In this document: positions 1 to 11,934 of the stretch, piece after piece | Position numbering within the stretch: the first letter of the stretch is position 1 | Layout of the letters: each line of letters opens with the position of its first letter | The notes under the pieces: generated by a model | Databases searched by the model: none | What the model was told of the DNA's origin: nothing | The model's input: only the letters and a program-made list of their open reading frames with translations | From: Phoronis australis | Taxonomy: Eukaryota > Phoronida > Phoronidae | DNA: 64,000 nt | Direction: 5' to 3' | Assembly: GCA_002633005.1 (NCBI GenBank) | Contig: NMRA01000202.1 | Coordinates: 229,516 to 293,515 of the forward strand | Position numbers and translations under genes: made by a program

Positions 1-3000
1 ATACATAATTTATAATGAGGTCGATAATGAAGTTAAAGCAATCCCCCGAACCCCGTTGATTTCGATGTCATGCGGTACGTTTCAGAGCAGGCAATCATGC
101 AGACATAACGCGAACTTTAAACACTAGAGTTCCCTCATGAACAATGAATTACTAACAACACTAGAGTGTCGTTTTTTCTCTTTTGGTTGTGTACGTCACA
201 CACTGCGGGAACGATGTAAATCCAATACAAGTCATGTGGAGTTGACCGCAAGCAGGTCACGCGAAAGTCCAGTGACATCACTCTGACCTACTGAGGCCAG
301 TGACATAAGGATGCCGAGGTGTCCTCGTATGGCCGGTTGCATGAAACAGTCCCAAACAGAACTAATTTCCCTAAATATACTGCGTATTTGGGGACTTGTG
401 AAAACACTGATTGCCCATTTTTATACTGTTTTTGTTTCATTTCTAAGTCAACTTTTGGCTTTGATACAAATCGAGAGAGAACTCGACGTTGAATTCTCAA
501 TATCATTGAAAATGTGTAGGGATCTTTTCATGCAACGCTCCTAACTTAAGGACTAAGTCCCTATCTATTTCATGGAATTCAAGGCTCAATTTTTGGTTAT
601 ATTATTAGAAAATGTCTTTAGTCAAAGAGGAGTTCATAATAAAGATGAAATGATAGAAAAAGATTACATCTGTTAATAAACAAAGACACAAATATGCAAA
701 AGATTTAGGGAATTTAGTTGAGTCCTTATTTGTGACTGTTTCATGCAAGCCGGCACCGAAAGATAACTACTGCAGCGATCCCCCGACGTGGGTGACGGGA
801 TTTGTACCTCGGCATGGGGTTTGCTGTAAGTTGGTCTGGCACTGGAGCTAAGGGGTCGCTATCGGAAATTAGAGAAGGGGCCACGGAATTGTTTCTACCC
901 CTTGACACTTGCATAACATAACAAGGAATACTCGACGACTTAGAAATCATGGTAGTAAAAATATAACTTCATGTCATATGCATATTGGAAAGTGCCACTG
1001 TGCTAATTTGATGCGTCTGCGGCATGTCAGGTCTATACTCTTTCTAAATGGTTTCACTAACACTAAATTGATTCGTCTTCGACCAGGCTCAATCAAATTC
1101 TATTGCAATTCGTATAGGGTGAGTATTCCTTAACAACGATTACAAGTAGCTGAGTGCTAATAATGAACTCGAACTAGTCTGTCGTCAATATTTCTTATGT
1201 CTGTTTTATTGCTTGTTCAAAAACGCCAGTGCGTTACTTTTACGTTGTTATGTCGGACTTATTTCTGGCAACTTGGGTGGAACCACAACTTTTTATGAGT
1301 CTTAAAAGAACTGGCAATTCATGTAAGAATGTAAGTGGCCGGTCTCGTTCGAAAACACGTTCTTCATGTGAGGGAAAGCAGTTGATCATAGTTTTAGGTA
1401 ACAATTGTTCGACTAAGTTTTCTAGTGATAGTGAGGAAGACGTGTTTAAAATTAAAGGGGCATTCCGCCTCTGCTTAGCTGTCAATGTTGAATTCTTAAA
1501 CGAAGCGCTTTCGTGTTTAAAAATATTATCACACTAATCTGCCTCCGGTTCAGCAACCGGATGGGACCTCGCTAAAAACAAGACTTCGCGAGATTACGTG
1601 AAATATTGCCGTGTATCTTGAATGAGAACATGTGACTTTGGCTAGATTTTTGATAGGTCCTAGCGTTAGTGAACGCACGCCTCCCTGGCCTTATTTGTTA
1701 ACGAATGAGCCGACAACTCACAAGCAAAGCATACACGCGCCATTTTCGAGTCAGACCAACACCAACAAGCTCTGAAGTTTTTCTTGAGTAGCTGATGGTT
1801 CTGACGTTTTTGTTTCGAATCCTATCACGGTAAGGAATGTTATGAGCCCGATTTTCTGAGAGTAAAAAACTAATTTAATGTTCATTTTTAGCCAGGTAAA
1901 GTAGGCGAATTCAGTACATCTGCATACAAGTACATATTTACATTCTTCATTTGACTTTACTAATGGAGGGAGGGGCTTTCTGGGAAAATTCCCAGCAGAA
2001 AACTTCCAACTAATATTATACGCTACAAGTCACCTGCAAGACTATTTCTATCTTACAAGACCTCTCCAAGCCGTTTGTGCGCACACATAGCAGTGCATTT
2101 TCCGCGATTTTCATTTTTTTTTCAATGATACACATATCCCGCTTACATTCCACCTGTTTTGAAATTCTGGACCGGCCGCCCACCGCTTTACGCAAATTTC
2201 TCACTTTTCCTGCAGTGGTGACCTTTACTTTAATGTGAGAGGCTTAAACCTTAAGTATTACAAAATACTAATCAGAACGTGGTATCAGTTACTGACATGA
2301 TGCCCGTAAGTAGCCCGGGGAGGTCAAAGGAATGCTTGCGACAATCCAAGCACGTATCAACATAACGAAGAAAATATTAGCAAAATAGTTCCGAAATCTC
2401 AAATTAACATTTTGCGGGGCAAAGTTACTGTTTCCCAATTCCGATGTTTTTCAACTCCTCGAACTGCGATGTCGTAGGAATACAAATTATGATTGCGTGT
2501 TCACCTGATAAACTGGAAACCAAGGTCAAGGTTCAAAGGCACACTGAGACAGAAGAAACGTCACAATAACACGTTGCCATGACGGCCATAGCGACCGAAA
2601 ACGTGACACTGATATCAGCTATTAGAGGAAAGTAGAACAAATAAACAATTCCCGGTTTGCCAATAGATGAAAACGAAAATGAAACGCGGCTGATCACATA
2701 GAAAGAATTTTAATTTGTCAGCGGTGTAACCTCGTGAGAGAGCCAGACAGGAAACCTCGTGCAAAACGTGATCCTTTGTGGTTAGCTCGCTTCCGTTTAG
2801 CACAAAAGCAGCGTCGAATAAGTTTACGAAATAATAAAAGACAGAGCGGAAGAGTCAGCAATCACTCTTCAATGAAAATCAGAGATTTCCTAAATCAATG
2901 CCATCACCGGAGACTGTTTTGGAACATTCGGAAATTCGCCGAAAGAACAGTGACGTTCATACGAAAGTACTTTTGCGAGTTAATTGTAAGAAATCTATAA

Positions 3001-3989
3001 AATTCTATGCATTTTCAAAACACTTCGTTAAAACGACCTGAACACATTTAAAGGTATTGCCGGTACTACATAAGACTGGATTTTTTTCAACACCGACTTA
3101 AAATGGTGTGACAAATGTCAAAACAGCTATTTGCACGAAAAATCAGTTTACATTAAGAGCAATTATCCGCTAATGGTTTATTGGTGCTGATTAATTTATA
3201 ATGCTTGCAAAGTTATTTCCAGTCACTCCCTAATGCATGGGACGACAGAATTACCGCAAGCATGTGACCTCGCAATGGAATTGATGGGTTCACTGCACAG
3301 CTTGGTAAATCTCGTTGAGCTAAGTCTTGCCAAAGAATCTTCTTCGGGTCTGGCTAGTTTCAACTTTGACATCTTCGAGCATAACAAGATATTTACCAGA
3401 ACGTATCGGCCACGTCGGCATCACTGCATTGCATTCTCACCGCCTGTGAGCGGTCGGATTAGGTTGAAACCAGGGGATTTAACTTCCGTTCGTATCAAGA
3501 GCCTAGTGACCGCTTTATCGATTTTTCAAAAATCTCAATGACAATCTGAGGTCCGTCAGACACCAACCGGCGCCGCGCCCATGACACGCCTATAATTATG
3601 TTTACGCTGACGTCTCAGTCAGATTGTTTTCAGGCGGGAAATTTCACCAATGTCAGTTATATTTGGCAAAACTTAAGACATCTTTGAACTTCGCATCCAG
3701 CCTATTATCATTCAAATGCATGCATGGGGTTAATCAAGCGTTTACGGTTTTATCGGCAGCGTATTCAACCGCTTCAGTTCTTACTGCATTGTCAATTTAA
3801 ATTGATTTCAGTTGCCTTCAATTACCGATAAGCAACGTAATGGATACAACTATTTCCATTGAATAAGCTTCGGTCATGACAACGGGATGTCTGAACGATA
3901 GTTGTAAATTCTGTTAACGCAGAATATCGCCAAACACGGTTCGATGTAAGCCATAGCAGTTTTATAGTACATAAGGTGCTGGGATTATT
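1..3989. other. No gene seen
   Basis: Short ORFs only, none with recognisable protein similarity, splice support or coding-like composition. No tandem repeat noticed. Probably intergenic or intronic. Confidence 0.6.
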
Positions 3990-4116
3990 ATTAAAAATAT
4001 TACTCTTTGATGAGTTTAGGCTATGAATACAGAGGAACCGGAAGTTTTGCATTATTCATAACAGCGTTTTTGGAATTAGGCAACAGTTTACGCTTCTTCA
4101 TTTTTCAGCTGGTTAC
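3990..4116. repeat. 127-bp direct repeat, copy 1
   Basis: Starts ATTAAAAATATTACTCTTTG and ends CAGCTGGTTAC; copy 2 at 4949-5075 differs by one base seen (GCATTATTC versus GCATCATTC). Confidence 0.95.
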
Positions 4117-4410
4117 TGAGGGGAGTACACTGGAAATTGCGGTTTGGCTGTGTACGAGGTGGTTCGTATAGGCAAGAAACACAAGAGATGAATCTTGACT
4201 AGTATATTGAAGACTGTCAACGAATGATGAGAACAACTCTCAATGCGGAGAACAAACTACTAATCAACTCATACTACTGAAGCTACTGATACTACTTAAA
4301 ATATGGTGAAAGTGATATATATAGAGACCTGAGAAACACGAATTAACCAATGAAATTAATGAACAAATAAAGGATGCACTATGCTGATGATAAACAGTTC
4401 TGGGAAAGGA

Positions 4411-4523
4411 NNNNNNNNNNNNNNNNNNNNNNNNNNNNNNNNNNNNNNNNNNNNNNNNNNNNNNNNNNNNNNNNNNNNNNNNNNNNNNNNNNNNNNNNNN
4501 NNNNNNNNNNNNNNNNNNNNNNN
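4411..4523. other. Assembly gap, 113 N
   Basis: Run of N; the ORFs crossing it are meaningless. Confidence 1.
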
Positions 4524-4639
4524 GTCTACTTTTTGAGTTATTTGAGATTTACTGATAACGCTGTTCCTTTGTTGAACGCTCTTGCTGCATTCAGGTTGGT
4601 TTAGCTTCAATTGAACTAGACTGCAGCCTATTTCTTAAT

Positions 4640-4945
4640 GATTTATGACATCTAAATTCGTCATATGAATGTTGTGATGTTGTTCATCATCGCCACCAAC
4701 ATCATCATATTCGTCATCATCGTCATCATCTTCGTCATCATCTCCGTCTTTTCCTTAATTTCGCCAAGTGTCGCTCAAGACTAGCCTTTTTCTTACTGAT
4801 TTCGGACTCCTACGTTCGTCATGTGTATGTTATTAACTTCTTTTGTTCATCCTCACCACCATCTTCGTCATATTCGTCATCTTCGTCATCATCTTTATCG
4901 TCATCTTTTTGGTTAATTTCGCCAAGGTTCGCTCCTCGGAGCGCT
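4640..4945. repeat. Duplicated CAT/CTT/CGT trinucleotide-rich block
   Basis: Two related blocks (about 4655-4770 and 4815-4935) contain imperfect TCGTCATCATC runs and end with TTAATTTCGCCAAG...TCGCTC. This is a tandem duplication of microsatellite plus flank. Confidence 0.8.
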
Positions 4946-4948
4946 TTC

Positions 4949-5075
4949 ATTAAAAATATTACTCTTTGATGAGTTTAGGCTATGAATACAGAGGAACCGG
5001 AAGTTTTGCATCATTCATAACAGCGTTTTTGGAATTAGGCAACAGTTTACGCTTCTTCATTTTTCAGCTGGTTAC
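4949..5075. repeat. 127-bp direct repeat, copy 2
   Basis: Almost identical to 3990-4116, in the same orientation, 959 bp away. Flanks differ on both sides. Confidence 0.95.
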
Positions 5076-5981
5076 GTACGAGACCATCGTGAACCCTCAT
5101 TGTTCAGTGGCGTAATGCATGCAGTTGCTGCATTTGTATGTAAGGGCAATTTGGCGACTTTTTCGCCTGGCTTCCGGTTAACAAAGTTTTTAAGAAAGTG
5201 TCTTTCATCATTTTTATCATCGCTTCATTTTTTTTACCAGTAATTGTAATTTCGCCGTGAATTTCAGTAGATATGGTTTGCATTTTTTGAACGAAAGCAA
5301 GACGCAGCAAGAGACGTGGAGGGACCACACGTAAACAAACCAATGAAAATTGGGTGCATTTCTACTGGCCCAAGAACGGCATAGAAAAATAATTGCCAAT
5401 TCACAAAACAAGGATTATCGGACAGCAGTTATGACTCTGTTTGAGGCTATGAACATATTGAATCTTGATAAAACTGACAGGTGCAAATAAGGTGAGCCGC
5501 TTACACCTGTGGCGGTATTTCATGGCTAGTGAACGCGCGAAGAAGGGCGACCGAGGTCACGGTGACAAGAATAGACGAACAACTTATGTGAATTGGGACA
5601 GCTGGGAGGGCCAGGTCAAAGTTGCATTTAAGTGAACCGATGACGAAATGTGCTGCTCGCGAGCACCTTCAAAAAGACGAAATCAGTAATAAAAGCAGAT
5701 CCAGCTTGTTTTCAAGGCCCAAAATACTGTGCAGAATGAGTCAAATCTAAACCGTATTCTCTTCCATAAAACCATGAATTTCTCGTATTCCTACCTTTCA
5801 GGCTTTCAAGCAGTTTCAGGCAAAAAGTAGGAAAAAGGACACATTTCCAAAAACGTAGGAACTGTGAAGTGAAAAGTAGGTAAAAGTAGGAACAAGAGCA
5901 GGCGTTCAGGAGTAGTTTTCATCGATACTTACAATGACGTTTACCTCATGTCACAGGCAGTAGCCTACAGTACTCACCATT
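5076..5981. other. No gene seen; short AAAAGTAGG repeats at 5826-5900
   Basis: Contains clustered GTAGGAAAA motifs, which recur at 7478-7575 on the other side of the fold-back element in the same orientation. Confidence 0.6.
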
Positions 5982-7358
5982 GGTTCGAGAGCCCGGCAGC
6001 AGGACTTGATTCACGCTTTTGAGTGCAAAAGGGTTGACTGCGTAATTCTATTGTGCATCACCTACCACTGAAGGAAAGGGGCATCTTAAGTTTCACAATC
6101 CTGAGATTTGGTCTCTGGGGGGAGGGGGGGGGGAGTCCGAAAGAGAAGTCAAAATCCGTATAATTAAAATTTCGAGTGCAACATCTGTTTCAAGTTTATT
6201 TCAATCAAGTCACCCTCTTATATATTGAAATGATACAACTCGAGACGCGAAAATGACTGAGGTTATTAAGTAAAAGCACTTACCAATTCACGACGAATTA
6301 ACGACTCATTAAAACATTTAAGTGCTACAAAAAATTCTCCAAAAGATTGTTACCATATTCGATTTTTCCTGGGATTTGTACATAAGACGGAGGTTCTTGG
6401 ATTCCAAGGGATAAGAAGACCCTCAAAATGAACTAATAATAGAGGAAATACAACTGTAACTTTTTGATTGCTTCTGTGAATAAAACATTATTTCAAGTGA
6501 ACAAAAAAAAATACAAGTTGTGGTATGAAAAATTCTTGCGTTAGTAAGACACTTATTAATTAACGGCCAATTAATGATTTCTTTAAATTGTTAAGTGCAA
6601 CAAAAATTGTTTTTCTAACAGACAGTTTAGTAACTCTGGACATCATATTCACAACTTAAGACTGGATTTTCCTGGTGTTTGCAGTTAAGATGGAGGTGTT
6701 TTGACCTCTAGGGATAAGAAGACCCCCAAAACGAACTTGTTTAAAAAGAGAAAATACAACGATTTTGATGCCTACTGTGGATAAAACATATTATTTCAGC
6801 TCTCGTTTGAATGACTCCCTCTCGAGTTGTTTCTTGAAGCGTGAGTCTCTTCTGTGTTCTTCTATAACAAGTTCCCCTCCTACAACAGGGTCTTACTGTC
6901 CCCCGGGATCCAAACACCCCCATCTTATCTACAAACCCGAGGAAAATTGCCTCCTAAGTTGTGGATATGGTGTCCAGAGTCACTAAAGTATCTTTTGGAA
7001 GAGGAATTTAATTGTTGCACTTACAATTTGAAATAAATCATTAATTGGTTATTAATTATTAGGCGTCTTAATTAATAACTCCAGGCATTTACACGTCTTA
7101 AGTTGCATCGTTTTAACAATTTCAGTGGTGATTTGAATGAAATCAACTTGAAACGGACGTTGCACTCGAAACTTTAATGAAATGGATTTTTAGGCCCTAT
7201 TTTGGACTCCCCAGGTACCAAAGCTCATGATGGTGCATCTTAAGACTCTTTTTCCTTCAATGTTTAAGTTAGGTGATATACAATAAAATTTCGCACTCAA
7301 GCCTTTTGCACTAAAGAAAAAAAAAATGTGAATAAAGTCGTCCTGGCTCTCCAACTAC
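5982..7358. mobile_element. 1.4-kb fold-back element with about 330-bp imperfect inverted arms
   Basis: The left arm (5982-6310) and right arm (about 7030-7358) are imperfect reverse complements: both carry TTTCGAGTGCAAC, GTTTCAAGTT, GTGCAAAAGG and a GAGAGCC...GAC...TTATTCAC-like outer edge. The centre holds a roughly 300-bp motif (TTTTCCTGG...TTTG...GGAGG...GGGATAAGAAGACCC) twice directly (6360s, 6670s) and once inverted (6900-6960). No transposase seen. Short GTAGGAAAA repeats lie outside on both sides. Confidence 0.7.
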
Positions 7359-7652
7359 ATGGTCTTATTGTTAGCATCGCTTGTGCTGGAGGAAGTCTTT
7401 CGTGTGCTCTCCTGACAACCTGAAATGACTACTCACTAAAACAAAAGCATAACTTAGACAAAAGTTTTAGAGCTATGAGAAAAAAAGTAGGAAAAAGTAG
7501 GAAATATTAGGTATTTCAGAAAAAAAGTAGGAAAAGGACAAAAAGTAAGAAAAGTAGGAAAAGTAGGAACGCTCTAAAGCCTACCTTTATTTAAAGCAGC
7601 AGCCACAGTTTATGGTCTCGGAATTCTCCTGACAGCCATACCGCCATGACGA

Positions 7653-8055
7653 CTGATATCGACGCGCCGTGACAAGGAAATTAGGCATATTACGAAGCAA
7701 TAACGAGCTACCAGTTCTTCTCAAGTTTAGAATTGAGTAAGGAACGAGGTGAGACCGAATTAATGACATTAAGTGGCCAAATGTAAAAGATGTCATTCAA
7801 GAGCAGGCCCGGCTTTATTACCCCTTTTTAAGGAACACACTCGGGTTTTGTGGCAACTGATATTGACGCGTCGTGTCAAGGAAATTGTGCATCTTGCGAA
7901 GCCATAACGAGGTATCGGTTCTTTTCAAGTCTAGAATTGAGTAAGGAACGAGGTGAGACCGAATTTATGACATTAAGTGGACAAATTTAAAAGATGCCAT
8001 TCAACAGAAGGCGCGGGTTTATGACCATCTTTTTAAAGGAACACGCTCGCATACG
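7653..8055. repeat. Tandem duplication, period about 206 bp
   Basis: GATATCGACGCGCCGTG at 7653 and GATATTGACGCGTCGTG at 7859 begin two copies that share GAATTGAGTAAGGAACGAGG and GACATTAAGTGG and end near GGAACAC. Divergence is about 10-15% by eye. No coding capacity. Confidence 0.85.
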
Positions 8056-8220
8056 CGTTTTTGAGACTATTGTTGGACGATATTGACTTCTTGAAGTTAT
8101 TAGCTTTGAATATAGAATAACAAAATCCGTTGTGCTTTTGTCATTCAAATACAGATCACCCATTCTCACCGTTGGTTGATCATTCACTGAAATCAAGGCC
8201 AGTGACTATTCAACAAGTGG

Positions 8221-8295
8221 GTTAAATTAGCTCGGCGCTAGCAATGCGCAGGACTGCCGATCGCTGAGGTTGCGAGTTCCATTCCGCCTTCGAAA
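8221..8295 (+). repeat. Possible tRNA-like SINE fragment
   Basis: TTAGCTCGGCGCTAGCAATGCG resembles an A box region and GGTTGCGAGTTCCATTCC a damaged B box. Weak. Confidence 0.3.
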
Positions 8296-8679
8296 TGATC
8301 CAAGAAAACCACAGTTTTCTCCCCTATAATGTCACTTTGATTACATGTAGCTGCTTGGCGTATTACCACATCAACAAGAACTTAGTGCTCGGTGACGATC
8401 AACAAATAAAAATAAAATGACCTCCTAAGCCGGGGGCAGCGGAAATGACGCGTAGTTTCGTACATTTCAAATTAAAACCATTTGAAAATTTAGAATGTTT
8501 ATGAAATCGCCATTACCAAAAAGTTAGAAAAATTTTAAAACGCCAGCAGTCGAGTTTCACTGGCCGCTAAAAAACCACGGTTTTACTGAGCCAGGCGAGC
8601 TTCGCCGAAGGGGTAATACTCGCTATCAGTTACTTTGTTTCCTTAGCACCAGGATCGCTTTTAAGCGATGATTGATATT

Positions 8680-8935
8680 AAAACACGTTGACTTTCTGTC
8701 ATAAATTGATTGATGTGATGATGGAACAAAGGCGTCTCACCCCTGCGCATGTGTGCCAAAGTAAGCCGGTCTGACTACATAAGTGCTAGTGAAAACGCCA
8801 GTACGTTTTGGGGTAGGTTATTACAAACCCCTAGTAAAGCGCTAGTAAAAGTGACCCTTGCGACTGTTCACAATAACTGCGCTTTTGCTGCTAGCGAGTT
8901 GTAGCGAAAACCCCATGATTTTGGCGAACTCGTGA
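8680..8935. repeat. Dispersed repeat, copy A
   Basis: Shares an ordered series of short matches with 11385-11630: CTTTC..TGT.A.AAATTGAT.GATG, ACAAAGGC, CGGTCTG, GTAAAAGTGAC and GCTACTAGCGA-like blocks. Old, diverged family. Confidence 0.6.
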
Positions 8936-11384
8936 ACCGGGCATTAGTTGACCAGCAAAACAGAAAAATTTTCACACGCCATCACTGCGCCACCTAGAGG
9001 TGTGACGTCAAAAGCACAAATGTAATGAGGCAGCATAAACTGAGAAGCGACTTCTGATCAATTTTTTGTGTATTCGAGGAATACCACGAATTTTGACGAG
9101 ATGCATCGACTTAATCTATCGCATGACAAAAGATTTGTCATACGATCGACGGCAGAAGTAATTTCCCGTTTTACGCCGCTAACTGATTCTTGTATGAAAC
9201 CTGGATTTGTTTGACGGGATAAGCATATTTATGAGGAATGTAAGCCACCACGAGTGAAGCTCCCCCGAGAGCTCGGCGCATGGCACGCGCTGGCTTTGAG
9301 TGGTTTCAGATTCCTTGAGGTAGTGCTCCCGAGAAGAAAATCAAAGCATTGTTTGGAGTCAAAACACATTTATTGTAGGTCTGCACATTTTTATAGACCT
9401 ATTGTTTAAGTGATCGAGACTGTTTTCTAAACATAACTTGCACACGTGTCCTGTCATCACCTGATTTAGTCACCGTGATGAGCAATTTGATTTCCTGACT
9501 TTTTCAACTAGTTACCAGGGTATCCGGTTCGCTGTTCGGATTTATGGGGCCAATTTCACTTCAGTCAAACAGTCTCCAGGCACTAATTTTGCGATTTGAC
9601 ATGCAACAGTGGCCAAAAGAATTGTTGGTTTTACACGAATCACGATAACCTCATCAGACTTTATATAATAGACGGTGCCGAATCGAAGTTTCCAAAGCAA
9701 CAGTTTCAATACCGACTCAGAAAATTTTGTTTTTAGAATGAAATGAAAGAGGTTGTTGCTGTTTAGGTTCCTGTGGAGTGAGCCCATGTTTAAGAGTGCA
9801 GAACCAAGGCGTGACCGTTACTGTAGTACTAACGATTGTGTGCCTGTTGATCCATTTGGATGAACTAAATCACGATGATAAGATAGTTGCATAATGATGC
9901 GTAGGAGGGTTTTAAATTGCCAATTATAATCTGATAAAGTGTTTTCTATTTCGTAATAACAACCATTTAACTGATAACTTATTTACCAGTTGCAATATGG
10001 TAGTTATATACTTGGTTTATTACTTCCTGATGAATAGTATCCGTGATGACAAACGGACCATAGCAAATGCGGCGACGGTCCCACAAACCCACAGCCAATA
10101 TGGCAGTCCCCAGCAAGCGTAGCCTACTGTAAGCCAACAGCTACATGTTCTCTGCCCTCCAGTTTTTCAGTGCTGCGCCGTCTATGGACAAAAGACAAAT
10201 TTATTTCCTGCTGTTCAAAAACCAGTCACACGCATTACCATCATGTAAAGAAAGTGTTCTCAGGCCTAGATATGACGAAAACTTGCACCGGCTATCCAGG
10301 CGGAGGTCTCAGTATTTAGGTATCTCACATGCCGAGATTATTGAGTAAAGTGTTCCCTATGTTGTTCGCTTGAAGTAATCTAAGTAGCCACATTCCCAGA
10401 CTCCCAGGTAACCACCGGCATATAGGATTTTGGTTGTACCACATTGAAACAAAATGACCCCGGATTTTCGTGAGAGTGGTTTTGTGTCTCTCCGGCATAC
10501 TTTAGCCCTTCAGCATTTCTTTTTTAAGACTGCTTACTTTTAAGATGAATCTTACACCTATCAAACCATGATTGGTTGAAACTTCTGGACCAACGTGACG
10601 TGAGATCACGTTACCACTGTCCGTAATAAGATCCTGCAGTGAAACTGTAAGAGTCCGCGTATTGGCACTAAACACTGCAAAGCATAGCGACTGCAGGCGC
10701 TTCCACATTTCACATAAACGACCCCACATTGTAAAAATCTCACCGCGAAATTGAAAACACCCGAGACACGGCATGATGGATGGATCGGAACACTAACGTA
10801 CATGTCCAACTGTGTAGACAGATTTCCTGAACACGTGGTCCATGAATATCCCTTTCAGCACATTCGCAAGACGTCGATACCTGTAGCACGAAAGCGGCGT
10901 CTCATAACCTGGTCAAAAACTGGTTAATATGTTCGTGCGGTTAGAAATGTGACTTACTGTCACGTTGACTGAGTTACCTCATAACTGCTTCGCGAGCACT
11001 TTTGGCCGACACACGTGCGCACGCAGGGGTAAGAGGCATTTGTGCATCATCTCATTAATAAGCTTACGTACGTCAGATAGACAGATAATGCACGTGTTTC
11101 GTCATTAATTTTCGCGTATAAGCGATTCGTTTGGTGAGAAAAAAAATCTGCTGGTGAAAATGACACTTTCGCGGACATCTCATCTGTCAGCTGGGTAAAA
11201 CGACAGGCTAGCGTTTTAGCCAGTGAAGCTGATGGAGTTCTGACACTCCTGTGAACATGCACCAGGTTCACAGGAATGTCAAAAACGATAGCGAAACGCT
11301 TAACGACTCGAAGTGGTCTTTTTCATCAGCAGCTTGTGTCCTCGCCACCCGAATCTCTTAAAGTGAATATTGACGTAAAAAAAC
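8935..11384. other. No gene seen
   Basis: Short ORFs on both strands without similarity. Nothing repetitive recognised. Confidence 0.55.
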
Positions 11385-11630
11385 GATCACTTTCCTCTGT
11401 AAATTGATCGATGCGACAATAAACAAAGGCCTATTACCACTGCTGCGTGTGTGTCCTTTGAAGCAATGCTATTGCTCATTGTTTGAAGTGAGCGGTCTGG
11501 CTATAAAAGGGCTACCAGTCACGCGGTTACACAAACCATCAGCAAACAGTAGCAAAAGTGACACTTGCAACTGGCCGTTGACGGATTAGAACTGGGGTTT
11601 TTGCTACTAGCGAAAGTAATAACGTTTTCG
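11385..11630. repeat. Dispersed repeat, copy B
   Basis: Diverged relative of 8680-8935, same orientation. The short ORF at 11404 lies in it and is not a gene. Confidence 0.6.
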
Positions 11631-11770
11631 CCAGTTAGTCAAAGCGGAATCAGTGGCAAATAACGACTCTGACTAAATGACCTGTGGTGACTGTACCATC
11701 CGAACATACTTGTAAAACCTTCCAGTTTTTAGAGCTATAATGCGAAAGCATGCGCGCACCCAGCCTTCAA

Positions 11771-11930
11771 TATGGGGGGGGGGCTCGAATTCCTGACGAT
11801 GTGGACCTTTTGGCAACAAAAAAGCGCCACCGTGAATTGCGCGTTTGTGCTTCTTCAGTGGANGCCCACTTCGCCAAATGGGGGGGGGGGCTCGTTCGAG
11901 GCCCTTGGGCCCCTCCTGGGTGCGCGCATG
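11771..11930. repeat. Duplicated ATGGGGGGGGG-GCTCG motif with an ambiguous base
   Basis: CAATATGGGGGGGGGGCTCG and CAAATGGGGGGGGGGCTCG lie about 105 bp apart; N at 11863. The two G tracts could form a G-rich structure. The ORFs across it are unsupported. Confidence 0.5.
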
Positions 11931-11934
11931 GAAA

